A stretch of 64,000 nt of DNA from Synechococcus sp. CBW1002 (GTDB taxonomy: Bacteria > Cyanobacteriota > Cyanobacteriia > PCC-6307 > Cyanobiaceae): the NCBI RefSeq assembly GCF_015840915.1, contig NZ_CP060398.1, forward strand, positions 124,001 through 188,000, read 5' to 3'. Positions 1 through 9,763 of the stretch are shown here, one piece after another. Made by a program: the position numbers and the translations under genes. Position 1 is the stretch's first letter. Each line of letters opens with the position of its first letter. The notes under the pieces are model-generated. The model saw nothing but the letters and a program-made list of their open reading frames with translations, ran no database searches and was not told the origin of the DNA.

Positions 1-641
1 ACATGGGCGGCAGCGCCGCCGTGCTGGGGGCAGCGCGTGCCCTTGCCGAGCTGCGGCCCGCGGGGGTGGAGGTGCATGTGATCGTGGCCGCCTGCGAAAA
101 CATGATCAGCGGTGGTGCCGTCCACCCCGGCGACATCGTCACCGCCTCCAACGGCAAGACGATCGAGATCAACAACACCGATGCCGAAGGGCGGCTCACC
201 CTGGCGGACGCCCTGATCTACGCCTGCAAGCTGGAACCGGATGCCGTGGTGGATCTGGCCACCCTGACCGGGGCGTGCGTGATCGCCCTGGGGGAGGAGA
301 TCGCCGGTCTCTGGTCGACCAGCGATGCGCTCGCCGCAGCCCTGCTGCAGGCCGGCCAGGTGGGCGGCGAGTCCTTCTGGCGCATGCCCCTGCGGGCTTC
401 CTATCGCAGCGGCCTCAAGAGCCCCGTGGCCGACATGAAGAACACCGGTCCGCGCCCCGGCGGCTCGATCACTGCCGCCCTGTTCCTGCAGGACTTCGTG
501 ACCAAGGATCTGCCCTGGGCCCACCTCGATATCGCCGGCACGGTCTGGAGCGACAAGGGGCGGGGCATGGATCCGGCCGGGGCCACCGGCTTCGGGGTGC
601 GCACTCTGGTGCAATGGGTGCAGGCGGGGGCCACCGCCTAG
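1..641 (+). CDS. pepA: Leucyl aminopeptidase, C-terminal part (cut by window start)
   Basis: This is the catalytic C-terminal part of an M17 cytosolic leucine aminopeptidase, a two-metal enzyme that removes N-terminal residues from peptides. The reading frame is open from base 3, so the true start lies upstream of the window. The family signature NTDAEGRL is at about residue 58 of the visible part; its Asp and Glu bind metal. It is followed by DLATLTGAC and, near residue 145, the segment around [13 protein letters not shown]. The end is full length for the family. The stop TAG at 639-641 is unusual: it is made of the target TA plus the first base of the insertion sequence, so the protein is intact despite the insertion. 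Confidence 0.95.
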   Translation, partial: MGGSAAVLGAARALAELRPAGVEVHVIVAACENMISGGAVHPGDIVTASNGKTIEINNTDAEGRLTLADALIYACKLEPDAVVDLATLTGACVIALGEEIAGLWSTSDALAAALLQAGQVGGESFWRMPLRASYRSGLKSPVADMKNTGPRPGGSITAALFLQDFVTKDLPWAHLDIAGTVWSDKGRGMDPAGATGFGVRTLVQWVQAGATA

Positions 642-1729
642 TGTGCCGTCCCGGAGATCTGCGAGCAAAGTCGCTGGAGCTTCTCCAGGATTGAATCCGC
701 TGTGGCCGTCCAGTTGAACGGCGCCTTGGTCTTGTTGTAGGCCGCCACGAATTGCTCGATCTTGGAGATCAACTCCTTGACGCTGGAGAAGCTGCCGCGT
801 CGGATCGCCCGCTGGGTGATGATCCCAAACCAACGCTCCACCTGGTTGATCCAGGAGGCGTAGGTCGGTGTGTAGTGCACGTGGAAGCGGGGCCGCTGCG
901 CCAGCCAGGCCCTCACCTTGGCGTGCTTGTGGGTGCAGTAGTTGTCGACGATCAAGTGGACATCAAGCTCCTCGGGGACCGACTTCTCGATCTGGCGCAG
1001 GAACCCCAGGAACTCCTGATGCCTATGGCGGGGCTTGCATTGGGTGATCACCTCGCCTGTTGCCACATCCAGAGCAGCGAACAGCGTGGTGGTGCCGTGG
1101 CGGATGTAGTCGTGGGTGACGCCCTCCACGTAACCCAGGCCCATGGGCAACAGCGGCTGGGTGCGGTCCAGTGCCTGGATCTGCGTCTTCTCGTCGACGC
1201 AGAGCACCATCGCCTTATCCGGAGGGTTCAGGTACAGGCCGACGATGTCGCGGACCTTCTCCACAAAGAACGGGTCGGTGGAGAGCTTGAACGACTTCTG
1301 CCGGTGGGGCTGGACCGAGAAAGTCTGCAGCCAGCGGTGAACGGTGGTTTTGGAGATGCCGGTGGCAGCCGCGAGGGAGCGCGCAGACCACTGGGTGCTG
1401 CCATCGGTGGGCTTGGTCTGCAGTGCCCGGTTGATCACCTCCGCCACCGTGTCGTCCTCGTAGGTGCGAGGCCTACCCGGCCGCAGCTCGTCATGCAGGC
1501 CCTCCAGGCCCAGCTCCCGGTACCGCTTGCGCCACTTGCCAACGGTCATCCCCGTCAGCCCCATCCGTTTGGCGATGGCGGTGTTGGTCTCGCCGGCACC
1601 GCAGGCCAGCACGATCTGAGCGCGCTGCACGATCGAATGCGGCAACGACCGGGAATTTGCAAGGGCCCGCAACTGCTGAACCTCGTCCTCGCTGAGGACC
1701 AGCGGAGGCATCGGACGACCAAGCGCCAC
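638..1729 (-). CDS. IS630-family transposase
   Basis: This 363-residue transposase would cut and paste the surrounding element. The N-terminal third is a helix-turn-helix region of the IS630 type (about residues 15-70, then a PGRP-containing linker). The C-terminal part is the DDE catalytic domain: first Asp in CVDEKTQ, second Asp in IVDNYCTHK, and Glu in NQVERWF. All three catalytic residues are present and the frame is unbroken, so the enzyme may be active. The last codons lie in the left inverted repeat (ending ISGTAH). The stop TAG uses the flanking target TA plus one host base, so the element supplies no stop of its own at this end. Confidence 0.95.
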   Translation of the reverse strand: MALGRPMPPLVLSEDEVQQLRALANSRSLPHSIVQRAQIVLACGAGETNTAIAKRMGLTGMTVGKWRKRYRELGLEGLHDELRPGRPRTYEDDTVAEVINRALQTKPTDGSTQWSARSLAAATGISKTTVHRWLQTFSVQPHRQKSFKLSTDPFFVEKVRDIVGLYLNPPDKAMVLCVDEKTQIQALDRTQPLLPMGLGYVEGVTHDYIRHGTTTLFAALDVATGEVITQCKPRHRHQEFLGFLRQIEKSVPEELDVHLIVDNYCTHKHAKVRAWLAQRPRFHVHYTPTYASWINQVERWFGIITQRAIRRGSFSSVKELISKIEQFVAAYNKTKAPFNWTATADSILEKLQRLCSQISGTAH

Positions 1730-1783
1730 AAGGCACCTCGGGTGACACTCTCGATTCTAGCTGTTATTTCCGGGACGGCATAC
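641..1783 (-). mobile_element. Complete IS630-family insertion sequence
   Basis: The element is 1,143 bp, bounded by imperfect inverted repeats. The left end reads GTGTGCCGTCCCGGAGAT from 641, and the right end, on the other strand from 1783, reads GTATGCCGTCCCGGAAAT; 16 of 18 bases match. It is flanked by TA at 639-640 and 1784-1785, the target duplication expected of IS630/Tc1-type elements. The flanks also match as CTAG, so the exact edge is uncertain by one base. It carries one intact transposase gene on the minus strand. Removing it restores a continuous pepA end with the same stop codon. Confidence 0.93.
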
Positions 1784-1818
1784 TAGGTTGTAGCCCTTGA
1801 AGCCGGATTCCCAGCCCC

Positions 1819-2094
1819 ATGGCCGCTCAGAAGATCCGCTGGTACGCCAAAGCGCAACTGGGGGTGCTGATGCTCCCGGCGGGCCTGTGCCTGTTCGGCG
1901 AAGCGGTGATCCGCAAGGGCATCCAGACCCTGGCGGCCTCGGCCAAGACTGTGGACACCATTGCCGATCCAGGCCCCTGGTTCTGGTATGGCACCTTCGG
2001 CCTGATCCTGATCAATGCCGGCGTGGGCCTGATGATCGAAAGCGGACTGCTGCGGGGCTACCCGCGCCAGCCCCGGCCTGAGCAGCGGAACTGA
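1819..2094 (+). CDS. Small conserved membrane protein
   Basis: The gene encodes 91 residues. I do not recognise a named family. Two hydrophobic stretches, about residues 14-32 and 54-75, predict a two-pass membrane protein, with a short basic N-terminus (AAQKIRWYAKAQ) and an Arg/Pro-rich tail. It lies just downstream of pepA on the same strand. Before the insertion it would have begun about 37 bases after the pepA stop, so the two genes may have been one transcript; the insertion now separates them. An ATG start at 1819 fits the first membrane segment. Confidence 0.75.
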   Translation: MAAQKIRWYAKAQLGVLMLPAGLCLFGEAVIRKGIQTLAASAKTVDTIADPGPWFWYGTFGLILINAGVGLMIESGLLRGYPRQPRPEQRN

Positions 2095-2160
2095 AGCCGC
2101 AGGGGCGGCCTGTGGACCAGGCCGCCGGAACGTTGAAGTCGACCTGGACCGTTGAACCAG

Positions 2161-2367
2161 TCAGGCCGCCATGGCGGCCCGTCCGGGACGGGGGTTACGG
2201 AGCTGCTGCCGCAGCAACTCGGGAGATTCGAGCGCATGGATCTGCCAGCGAGCCCGCTCGCCGCAAGTGGCCAGCAGACGATCAAGATCGTCGGCCGCCT
2301 GCTTCGGGCTCTCGTAGGGCCCGATATGCCGGGTCTGCAGACCGTCTCGAATGGTCAGCAGATACAT
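2161..2367 (-). CDS. Small hypothetical protein, 68 aa
   Basis: This short protein begins MYLLTIRDGLQTRHIGPYES and has a soluble, mixed alpha/beta composition. I do not recognise the family. The frame stays open upstream to 2574, but that stretch overlaps msrA and has the Ala/Pro/Arg-rich look of a shadow frame, so the ATG at 2367 is preferred. It is the last gene of the minus-strand run that includes lpxB and msrA, 88 bases after the msrA stop. No catalytic or metal-binding motif is visible. Confidence 0.6.
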   Translation of the reverse strand: MYLLTIRDGLQTRHIGPYESPKQAADDLDRLLATCGERARWQIHALESPELLRQQLRNPRPGRAAMAA

Positions 2368-2455
2368 GGGCTGCTTCGGACGAATATGGCCAAACCCTAA
2401 CCGCAGCAGGCCTGGATGGGAAGGGTGGAAACACCTGCCCGCCAGCGTCTGCGCT

Positions 2456-3130
2456 TCAGCGGGAGCTCCAGGCCGAAGAGCCACGGGCTCGCTTGCCCCA
2501 CACGGCATCCAGGCGGCGGTCGCGGCCGCAGGACCAGCGGTAGTAGTTGTATTTGACCGCATTGCGATCGGCATAGTTCTGGTGGTAGCCCTCCGCCGGC
2601 CAGAAGCGCTGCAGCGGCTTGATCTCCACCTTCAGGGCCGAGACCGGCCGGCCCAGCTCTGCGGCCGCCGCCTTGAGGCTGGCCTGGGCAAGGTTGGCCT
2701 GCTCCGCCCCTTTGGTGAAGATCACCGGCCGGTAGGAATCACCGCGATCGCAGAACTGGCCGCCCCGGTCGAAGGGGTCCACATTGCGCCAGAAGGCGCG
2801 CAGCAGGGTGGCGTAACTGATGCGCCGATCATCGAAGCGCACCAGAACGCTTTCCTGATGTCCCGTGCCGCCGGCGGACACCCTTTTGTAGGTGGGCTGG
2901 GCCAGGGAGCCACCGCTGTAGCCGCTCACCGCCTCCAGCACACCTGGCTGAGTTTCGAGATCGTGCTCCAGGCACCAGAAGCAGCCTCCCGCGAACACGG
3001 CCTCCTGGGTGGCCGCCTGGGCCATTGGTGGAGCGATCGTGAGGCTGCAGCCCCCCAACACCAACGACAGCAGAACGGCAATCAGACGCACGGCGCCACA
3101 ACAGGCAAAGTTCGCCTCAGGATCGCGCAC
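2456..3130 (-). CDS. msrA: Peptide-methionine (S)-S-oxide reductase, predicted lipoprotein
   Basis: MsrA reduces the S form of methionine sulfoxide in proteins, repairing oxidative damage. The catalytic motif GGCFWC is present, with the usual downstream features GYSGG, GGTGHQESV and a C-terminal EGYHQNY. The N-terminus has a hydrophobic stretch ending in LGGC, a lipobox, so the enzyme is predicted to be exported and lipid-anchored rather than cytosolic. A GTG at 3091 would give a more typical lipoprotein signal (MRLIAVLLSLVLGGC) than the ATG at 3130 and may be the real start. It begins 44 bases after the lpxB stop on the same strand. An exported MsrB partner is at 40347. Confidence 0.92.
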   Translation of the reverse strand: MRDPEANFACCGAVRLIAVLLSLVLGGCSLTIAPPMAQAATQEAVFAGGCFWCLEHDLETQPGVLEAVSGYSGGSLAQPTYKRVSAGGTGHQESVLVRFDDRRISYATLLRAFWRNVDPFDRGGQFCDRGDSYRPVIFTKGAEQANLAQASLKAAAAELGRPVSALKVEIKPLQRFWPAEGYHQNYADRNAVKYNYYRWSCGRDRRLDAVWGKRARGSSAWSSR

Positions 3131-3174
3131 GCTCAGCCGGGTTGCGGGATGCCTGAAGGGCCGCTCGGATGCGT

Positions 3175-4383
3175 TCAGGCCGACACGGGGAGCGGCGGGC
3201 TTCCCTGGGGGATCTGATCGAGGATGGCCACGGCAGCCCGGCGGGTCACGCCCGGCTCCCCGAGGGTGCGACGCAGCCGCCCATAGCCTTCCAGGAGACG
3301 CTGGCGGGCCTCGCTGTCAGGATCCAGCAGGATCTCCGCCTCGCGGATCAACGCGTCACAGCTGAAGTCCTCCTGCAGCAGCTCCGGCACCAGACGCTCC
3401 TGGAGCACCAGATTCACCGGCGAGATGTGGGGAACGTTGAAACGCAGCAGGTGCTTGGCCACCGCGGCGGTGACGCGGCTGACCCGGTAGACCACCACCT
3501 GCGGCACCCCCCGCAGGGCCAGCTCCAGGTTGGCCGTGCCGGATTTGGTGAGGGCCAGATCGGCCGCGGCACAAAGGGCAGGCTTGAGCGCATCGGCCTC
3601 GCAGGCGGGAATGACGCGGGCCCGCAGCCCCTCAATCCTGCAGGCCTCCTCCAGCAATGGCTCGAAGCCAGGCAACCCAGTTGACACCAACACCTGCAGA
3701 TCAGGATGGCGCCGCTGCAGCTCCGCTGCCGCCGCCGCCATCTCCGGTAGCAGGTAGCGCAGCTCCTGGCGGCGGGAGGCGGGCAACAGAAGCAGCACCG
3801 GCACCGTCTCCGCCAATCCCAGCAGACGACGGGCCTCCGCACGGCCAGGCTGGCTGCCAAGGGTGTCCAGCAGGGGATGGCCCACCCAGGTGACCCGGGC
3901 ACCGTGCTCGGCATAGAAGCGGGCCTCCTCAGGGAAGATCGCCAGAATCCGATCGCTGAAGCCGATCAACCGGGTCGTCCCCCCGTCCCCCAGTCGAAAC
4001 GCCCACTCTTGGGGAGCGATGTAATAGGTGATCGGCACCTGGGGCCTGTCGCGCTTGAGCCGCAGGCCCAGATTCACGTTGGCACCCATGTAATCGATCA
4101 GCACCACACCATCGAGGGGATGGAGACGAAGCCACTGCCGCAGGCGATGCTGCAGACGCAGGGTGGGCCAGATCAGCGGCACCGCCTCCCACAGCCCGAT
4201 CGCGCCGAGAGAGGCAGTATCCGCCAACAGCTTGGCACCGGCGCGGCGCATGCGGTCACCACCGAGGGCCACGATCTCGAGATCAAGCCCTCGTTCAGCA
4301 GCCTCCTGATGCAGGGCCTGGATCAACAGCGACCCCTGCAGATCGCCAGACACCTCCCCGGTGCTGATCAACAGACGCGTCAT
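3175..4383 (-). CDS. lpxB: Lipid-A-disaccharide synthase
   Basis: LpxB, a GT19 glycosyltransferase, joins UDP-diacylglucosamine to lipid X to form the lipid A disaccharide on the inner face of the cytoplasmic membrane. The 402 residues have the family start (STGEVSGD), YIAPQEWAF near residue 145, and the C-terminal nucleotide-binding segment around [13 protein letters not shown] and PQVVVYR. The start codon overlaps the lpxA stop by one base (TGATG), which suggests coupled translation. It follows lpxC, fabZ and lpxA in the usual cluster order. Confidence 0.95.
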   Translation of the reverse strand: MTRLLISTGEVSGDLQGSLLIQALHQEAAERGLDLEIVALGGDRMRRAGAKLLADTASLGAIGLWEAVPLIWPTLRLQHRLRQWLRLHPLDGVVLIDYMGANVNLGLRLKRDRPQVPITYYIAPQEWAFRLGDGGTTRLIGFSDRILAIFPEEARFYAEHGARVTWVGHPLLDTLGSQPGRAEARRLLGLAETVPVLLLLPASRRQELRYLLPEMAAAAAELQRRHPDLQVLVSTGLPGFEPLLEEACRIEGLRARVIPACEADALKPALCAAADLALTKSGTANLELALRGVPQVVVYRVSRVTAAVAKHLLRFNVPHISPVNLVLQERLVPELLQEDFSCDALIREAEILLDPDSEARQRLLEGYGRLRRTLGEPGVTRRAAVAILDQIPQGSPPLPVSA

Positions 4384-5204
4384 CAGCGCTGCGCCGGCAG
4401 GGGGCCGCGGCGGCCCGGGCCGATCGAGGCCTCCAGGAAGTCGCAGAGTTCCCTTGGCGCCCCCAGCAGGGAGAGCTGCCGCGCAGCCTTGAGGGCCTCC
4501 GCCAGCACCCGATCGCTGCGGTAGATCAGGGTCCAGATCTCCTGGAGCTGCCGCAGCTGAGCACCGTCGTCGTGATCAGCCAGGCCACTGCGCCGCAGGC
4601 CGACACGATTGAGACCGCGCACCCGACCGGGATGTCCCTCCACCATCATGAAGGGCGGCACATCCCTGTCGATGCGGCTCATGCCACCCACCATGGCGAG
4701 CTTGCCGATGTGCACGAACTGGTGGATGCCGAGCACGCCGCCGATCACGGCCCGATCGCCGATCTCCACATGACCGGCCACGGCCACACCATTGGCGATC
4801 ACGATCCGGTCCCCAAGCACGCAGTTATGGCCGATGTGGCTGTACGCCATCAGCAGGTTGCCGCTGCCGAGACGGGTGCATTCCTGGCCCGCCGTGGCGC
4901 GGTTGATGGTGACGCACTCCCGGATGGTGTTGTCGTCACCCATGACCACCTCGGTGGGGTCGCCGGAGTACTTGAGGTCCTGGGGCTCGAGGCCGATGCA
5001 GGCACCGGGGAAGATGCGGTTGCGAGCTCCCAGCCGCACCCGTCCGTCGATCACCACGTGGGGACCGACGCGGCAACCCTCGCCGAGCTGCACGTCCGGA
5101 CCGATCACGGCATAAGGACCGATCTCGACCCCTTCCCCCAACTGGGCCCGGGGATCCACCACGGCCGTGGGATGGACCAATGTCGCCATGGCTGAGCTGG
5201 TCAT
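4383..5204 (-). CDS. lpxA: Acyl-ACP--UDP-N-acetylglucosamine O-acyltransferase
   Basis: LpxA catalyses the first step of lipid A synthesis, moving a hydroxyacyl chain from acyl-ACP to UDP-GlcNAc. The 273 residues begin with hexapeptide repeats of the left-handed beta helix ([20 protein letters not shown] and later IGDRAVIGG). The catalytic His is probably in the segment [13 protein letters not shown]. The helical C-terminal part (from about residue 195) is the trimer-forming domain. ATG at 5204 is used here; ATG at 5189 is a close alternative (MATLVHP). It starts 5 bases after fabZ. Confidence 0.95.
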   Translation of the reverse strand: MTSSAMATLVHPTAVVDPRAQLGEGVEIGPYAVIGPDVQLGEGCRVGPHVVIDGRVRLGARNRIFPGACIGLEPQDLKYSGDPTEVVMGDDNTIRECVTINRATAGQECTRLGSGNLLMAYSHIGHNCVLGDRIVIANGVAVAGHVEIGDRAVIGGVLGIHQFVHIGKLAMVGGMSRIDRDVPPFMMVEGHPGRVRGLNRVGLRRSGLADHDDGAQLRQLQEIWTLIYRSDRVLAEALKAARQLSLLGAPRELCDFLEASIGPGRRGPLPAQR

Positions 5205-5209
5205 GCCGA

Positions 5210-5638
5210 TCAGTCCACCAAGGAGAACATCAGTTCACCGGAACAGACAAGTTCACCATCGACCGTGGCCTCAGCGCGCACCTTGCCGAAACGCTTGCGC
5301 TTCAGGGCCAGCAGTTCGCAGGTGATGCGCAGCTGATCGCCGGGAACCACAGGCCTGCGGAAGCGCACACCATCAATGCCCGCGAACACAAACAGCCCCT
5401 TGGGCAGATCCGGCATCTGGGTGACGATCAGGCCACCCACCTGGGCCATGGCCTCCACGATCAGCACCCCGGGCATCAGCGGGCGCCCGGGGAAGTGGCC
5501 TTGAAACTGGGGCTCATTGATCGTGACGTTCTTGATCGCCACGGCTCGTCGGCCGGGTTCGTGCTCGATGACGCGATCCACCAGGGCAAAGGGATAGCGG
5601 TGCGGCAGCAGACCCTGGATCTGCTCGCTGCCGAGCAC
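5210..5638 (-). CDS. fabZ: 3-hydroxyacyl-[ACP] dehydratase FabZ
   Basis: FabZ removes water from 3-hydroxyacyl-ACP in fatty-acid elongation. The hot-dog fold motifs are clear: [13 protein letters not shown] with the catalytic His, then [20 protein letters not shown] with the catalytic Glu. The frame is open much further upstream into lpxC, but that part is out-of-frame lpxC sequence. The GTG at 5638 gives 142 residues, the normal family length; a TTG at 5665 is the alternative. No strong ribosome-binding site is visible for either. Placement between lpxC and lpxA matches the common cluster, where FabZ and LpxA compete for the same hydroxyacyl-ACP. Confidence 0.9.
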   Translation of the reverse strand: MLGSEQIQGLLPHRYPFALVDRVIEHEPGRRAVAIKNVTINEPQFQGHFPGRPLMPGVLIVEAMAQVGGLIVTQMPDLPKGLFVFAGIDGVRFRRPVVPGDQLRITCELLALKRKRFGKVRAEATVDGELVCSGELMFSLVD

Positions 5639-5696
5639 AACGGACGTGGAGGCGAGAGCGGACAAGGAGGGAAGGAGCAGCGGGCGTGAGGATGGA

Positions 5697-6551
5697 TCAG
5701 GCGGCAACGGAAACCGCCCTGGCGAGGGCGGCAGCGAGGGCCGTGTGCAGACCGTGGGAGCCGCGGTAAGCAAACACCTGGGCGCGGGGGAGTCCCGCCA
5801 GGGCCAGATCCCCCAGCAGATCCAGGAGCTTATGGCGCACAGGCTCGTCGACGAAGCGCAGCGGCGGGTTGAGCCACGTGTCGCCATCGCAGACCAGGGC
5901 GTTGTCGAGATCACCACCACGGATCAGGCCGGCGGCGCGCAGCTGGTCCACCTGATCACGGAAGCCGAAGGTGCGCGCTGGAGCGACCTCGCGCACGAAC
6001 ACCTCTGGTGTGAGCGCCACGGAGAACACCTGGCGACCGATGGCCGCCTGGGGGAACTCGATGGCGGCACCCACATGCAGGCGTTCGGCCGGCAGGGCCA
6101 CCGCAAACCCACTGCCCTGCTGCAGGGTGATCGGCTCACGGGGCGCGGGAGCCCAGGTCGGGACCGCGACTGGGGCAAGCCCCGCCTCGGCGATCGCCTC
6201 CACCCAAGGCATGGCGGAACCATCCAGCACGGGGATCTCCTCACCATCCACCAGGATTTCAGCCTGAGTGATTCCTGTTCCAGCCAGGGCTGCCAGGAGG
6301 TGTTCCACGGTGGCGAGTCGCTCGCTGTTCAGGCGCAGGGCCGTGCACAGCTGCGTCTCACACACCTGGGAAGGATGCAGCGCCAGGCTGGGTCGCGCCG
6401 GATGCTGAAGCCAGCCAACCCGGTAACCGGGCTGCTCCGAAGGCCGCAGTCGCACACGGCCCTCAGCACCACTGTGAAGACCAACACCGGAGCGCTCGAT
6501 GCTGCTGGCCAGGGTCCAGCCATGGTCGTAATCGGAAGGCCAGATCCCCAT
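5697..6551 (-). CDS. lpxC: UDP-3-O-acyl-N-acetylglucosamine deacetylase
   Basis: LpxC is the zinc deacetylase that commits UDP-3-O-acyl-GlcNAc to lipid A. Visible motifs are SGVGLHSG at the N-terminus, TVEHLLAAL with a zinc His, LDGSAMPW, and [12 protein letters not shown] with the second zinc His and Asp. The frame is open to 6587, but the ATG at 6551 overlaps the bamA stop by one base (TGATG) and gives 284 residues, a normal length, so it is chosen. Outer-membrane protein insertion and lipid A synthesis are therefore directly linked at the gene level here. Confidence 0.95.
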   Translation of the reverse strand: MGIWPSDYDHGWTLASSIERSGVGLHSGAEGRVRLRPSEQPGYRVGWLQHPARPSLALHPSQVCETQLCTALRLNSERLATVEHLLAALAGTGITQAEILVDGEEIPVLDGSAMPWVEAIAEAGLAPVAVPTWAPAPREPITLQQGSGFAVALPAERLHVGAAIEFPQAAIGRQVFSVALTPEVFVREVAPARTFGFRDQVDQLRAAGLIRGGDLDNALVCDGDTWLNPPLRFVDEPVRHKLLDLLGDLALAGLPRAQVFAYRGSHGLHTALAAALARAVSVAA

Positions 6552-8956
6552 CAGAACTTCCAGCCCACACCCAGGTTGAAGCGCCAATCGCCGGTGAAAT
6601 CCTGGCTGGCCACCTCCAGACGGAGCGGCCCCACCGGCGTGGTGACGATCAGGCCCGTACCGACCGAGAAGCCGCTGCCGGGTTTACTGAGCAGGCCGCC
6701 GGGGTTGCCCGGCACATTGGCCTGACTGCCGAAGGTGGTGCCGCCATCGACAAACAGCTCGCCACTGATAATGCTGAAGATCGGGAAGCGGTATTCGATC
6801 GTGGCCTCACCGAAGCTGCGGCCCACGCCCAGATCACAGTCGTAGTAGCCCCGCACCGAGTTGGAGCCACCAACACAGAAAGCTTCGTAGGGAGGTAGCT
6901 GACCAATGTTAGTGCCGGCACTGAACTGGAAGGCGAGAGCCTGCTTGCAATCGGCGGTTTCACCGGCCTTGGGGCGGCAGCCCTTATACAACTTCAGCCA
7001 GTTGACGGGGATGAAGTGGGTGTAGCTGGCCCGCACCCGATTGAAGGTGGGGGAATCGGGACCCACCGAGAAAAACTGTTCACTGGCCAGGCTGAGAAAA
7101 TTCCCCGAAGTGGGATTACGGGGATCATTGAGGTTATTCATCGTGGCAGCCACGCGGACCCCAACCAACTGATTCTGGTTGGCACAATTGTAAGAGAGGC
7201 AGATAATATCGTCGGTTGGAGCCTTGCTATTGTTGTTCTGCAACGATTGCTGGGCCACACCAAACACACGCGAATCGCCTGAGAAGTTGATCGGCGAGAC
7301 CTGCTGGATATTGAGACCAAGCACGACACTCCAGGGAGCTCGCTTGAAGGGGTTGCCTCCATTAAGCGGACGAATCACCTGGAGATTTCCACCGATCCGC
7401 TGGATCAGGACGGTGTTGCCGGAGTAGTCGAACCAGCTGGTTCTCGGATCGGCATTTTCAGCGTCGTTAACTGAATCGAACGTCTTCCCCTGAGGGTTCT
7501 TCCTCGAATCGATATTGTAGGCCACCTTCGTGCCGGGAGCCTCATAGAAATCACGCACGCTAAAGATATTGCCGTTGTTCTGACTCTGGAACACCTGCGG
7601 CACATCCCGGCTGATGAACAGCCGCCCGCGGAAAGCCGTTCGGTATTTGTCACCCTTGATCCAGGGATCGGTGAACGAGATGTCAGCAAGTCCACCGAAC
7701 TGGCCATAGGTGAAGTTGAAGGCCAGATCCCAGGCACGGCCGAACAGGTTGGAGTCCTGCACCTGGATCTGGCCGAACACCCCCTGGCTCTGGCTGTAGC
7801 CCAGGCCGCCCGAGAGGGAACCTGTCGACTGCTCGACAATGCCAAGCACGATCACCACCTCCCCCGGCTCAGCCGGCACCGGCTTGAGGGTCACCTTGAC
7901 ATCACTGAACAGGCCAGTGGCATAGATGCGCTTGATGTCATCTTCAAGATTGCGGCGGTTGAAGACATCCCCCTGCTTGAGGGAGATCTCCCGGGTGACC
8001 ACCCAGGGCTTGGTCTTGCCGCGGATCGGTTCACCCTTGTCGTTGGTGGCGGAGCCCTCCTTGTTGAGGAACTGCACCTCCACCCCACCGACACTTCCCT
8101 CGCGCACCATCAGCTCCACCACCCCCTCGGGACTCACCCGACCGGGGCCGGTGATGCGGGCCAGGGAGTAACCCTGATCGGCATACCACTTCTGCAGGTC
8201 CTGCATGCGGCCCTGCAGGGTGTTGAGGTTGAGGGTCTTGCCGTAATCAGCCGCGAAGGTGTCCTGAACCACCTCCGCCGGCAACTTGGCCGTGCTGGGT
8301 TCGATGGTTACTTTCTCCAGCACCGGGTTGGCGGTGACCAGCACCACCACCCTCACCCCCAGCGGGCCATCCACGGGCTGGATCCGCACATCCGAGAACC
8401 AGCCACTGGCATAGATGGCGGACAGATCGGTCTGGAGCTCGCTGCGGGTGACTCGGCTGCCTGGGGTGGTGGCCATGGCCGCATAGGCGGCAAGTTCGAG
8501 CCGTTCGCGCTCGGGATGGTTTTCAAGGCCCTCAATCACCACCTCGCTGATCAACACGCGTGGCTCACTGGGATCGGCAGGAGCCGCGGTGGTGCCCTGC
8601 GGAAACCCAGGAGCAGCTCCGTCGGCGGGCATGGGAACCGCATCGGCGGGAAGGGCGTCGGCGGGAATCGGGAAGCCCCCTCCACCCTCTGGGGTTTCGG
8701 AGCCATCCTCTGGGGTCTCGGCCGAACGTTCAGTGGGTGTTGTGGACCCTTCAGGGGTATCGGAGGACTGCGGCCGGTCCTCCTCAGAGGTCGTGGCGGC
8801 AGGCACCTGTTCCTCCTGGGCAGGCGCCACCTGAGCGATGCGACCGGCCTCCTTCACCTCAGCGGGAGGACGCTCCCCTGCGAGCACACCGGCAGGAACC
8901 GCCAGGGCGAGCGCCATCAGGGGGAGGGTGGCGGTAATGCCAGGCAGGCCTGCCAT
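6551..8956 (-). CDS. bamA: BamA/Omp85 outer-membrane assembly protein
   Basis: This Omp85-family protein folds and inserts beta-barrel proteins into the outer membrane; chloroplast Toc75 is a relative. In order it shows a signal peptide (GITATLPLMALALAVPAGVLAG), a low-complexity Pro/Glu/Thr/Ser/Gly linker to about residue 140, three POTRA-like repeats (about 140-400), and a beta barrel ending in NLGVGWKF with the terminal Phe typical of the outer-membrane sorting signal. ATG at 8956 is preferred to ATG at 8986 because it puts the hydrophobic signal nearer the N-terminus. It begins 42 bases after purC and overlaps lpxC at its stop. Confidence 0.92.
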   Translation of the reverse strand: MAGLPGITATLPLMALALAVPAGVLAGERPPAEVKEAGRIAQVAPAQEEQVPAATTSEEDRPQSSDTPEGSTTPTERSAETPEDGSETPEGGGGFPIPADALPADAVPMPADGAAPGFPQGTTAAPADPSEPRVLISEVVIEGLENHPERERLELAAYAAMATTPGSRVTRSELQTDLSAIYASGWFSDVRIQPVDGPLGVRVVVLVTANPVLEKVTIEPSTAKLPAEVVQDTFAADYGKTLNLNTLQGRMQDLQKWYADQGYSLARITGPGRVSPEGVVELMVREGSVGGVEVQFLNKEGSATNDKGEPIRGKTKPWVVTREISLKQGDVFNRRNLEDDIKRIYATGLFSDVKVTLKPVPAEPGEVVIVLGIVEQSTGSLSGGLGYSQSQGVFGQIQVQDSNLFGRAWDLAFNFTYGQFGGLADISFTDPWIKGDKYRTAFRGRLFISRDVPQVFQSQNNGNIFSVRDFYEAPGTKVAYNIDSRKNPQGKTFDSVNDAENADPRTSWFDYSGNTVLIQRIGGNLQVIRPLNGGNPFKRAPWSVVLGLNIQQVSPINFSGDSRVFGVAQQSLQNNNSKAPTDDIICLSYNCANQNQLVGVRVAATMNNLNDPRNPTSGNFLSLASEQFFSVGPDSPTFNRVRASYTHFIPVNWLKLYKGCRPKAGETADCKQALAFQFSAGTNIGQLPPYEAFCVGGSNSVRGYYDCDLGVGRSFGEATIEYRFPIFSIISGELFVDGGTTFGSQANVPGNPGGLLSKPGSGFSVGTGLIVTTPVGPLRLEVASQDFTGDWRFNLGVGWKF

Positions 8957-8998
8957 GGTGTCGGGTACGGAGCGGCCAGGCCGCAAATTGGGCTGACC

Positions 8999-9763
8999 TT
9001 ACCGGTAGAAGCGCGGTGAAGGACAGACCCCTTGGACCCGTTTGAGGACCTCCCCGTAGGCCTCGATCACGCCACCGAGGTCGCGGCGGAAGCGATCCTT
9101 GTCGAGGATCCGCTCATCACTGGGGTCCTCACCACCGGCGCGGAGGTCCCAGAGGCGGCAGGTATCCGGACTGATCTCGTCGGCCAGCAGCAGGGTTCCA
9201 TCGGCCGCCAGGCCCAGCTCGATCTTGAAATCCACCAACTGCAGATCTGCCTCGAGGAACAAGGTCAACAGGACGTCGTTGATGCGACGGGCCAGAGCTT
9301 CGATCGCCCGGCGCTGCTCGGGAGTCACCAACTCCAGCCGTTCCAGCCGGGCTTCGGTGAGCAAGGGATCACCCAGGGCATCGTCCTTGTAATAGAGATC
9401 CAGCAGGGCCGGTTGCAACGGCGTGCCAGCCGCGATCGGCATCTGCCGGCACAGCGAACCGGCGGCCAGGTTGCGGAGCACCACTTCCAGCGGGATCACA
9501 TCAACCGGCCGCACCAGCATCCAGCGGTCTTCACCCACGCCGCGGTAGTGGGTCGGAATCCCGGCCGCGTCCAGCCGCTCGAAGATCAGGGCCGAGATGC
9601 GGCAGTTGAGCGAGCCCTTGCCCTGCAGGGAGGCTTTTTTCTGGGCGTTGAACGCCGTGGCGTCGTCCTTGAACTCGACCGCGACCAGATCGGCCTGGTC
9701 GGTGGCAAACACCCGTTTGGCCTTGCCTTCGTGCAACAGGGCCCCGAGGGAGTAGGCAGTCAT
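8999..9763 (-). CDS. purC: Phosphoribosylaminoimidazole-succinocarboxamide synthase
   Basis: PurC (SAICAR synthetase) joins aspartate to CAIR using ATP in de novo purine synthesis. At 254 residues it is the normal bacterial length. The N-terminus has [10 protein letters not shown], followed by [11 protein letters not shown] and [14 protein letters not shown]. The mid-section has [13 protein letters not shown], and the late motif [14 protein letters not shown] is the second family signature. Its start overlaps the stop of the upstream unknown gene by four bases (ATGA). Another purine gene, purD, lies on the opposite strand 1.2 kb away. Confidence 0.97.
   Translation of the reverse strand: MTAYSLGALLHEGKAKRVFATDQADLVAVEFKDDATAFNAQKKASLQGKGSLNCRISALIFERLDAAGIPTHYRGVGEDRWMLVRPVDVIPLEVVLRNLAAGSLCRQMPIAAGTPLQPALLDLYYKDDALGDPLLTEARLERLELVTPEQRRAIEALARRINDVLLTLFLEADLQLVDFKIELGLAADGTLLLADEISPDTCRLWDLRAGGEDPSDERILDKDRFRRDLGGVIEAYGEVLKRVQGVCPSPRFYR

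Noticed and set aside
638-1729. Programmed frameshift in the transposase
   Set aside because: The transposase is one continuous frame with all three catalytic residues.
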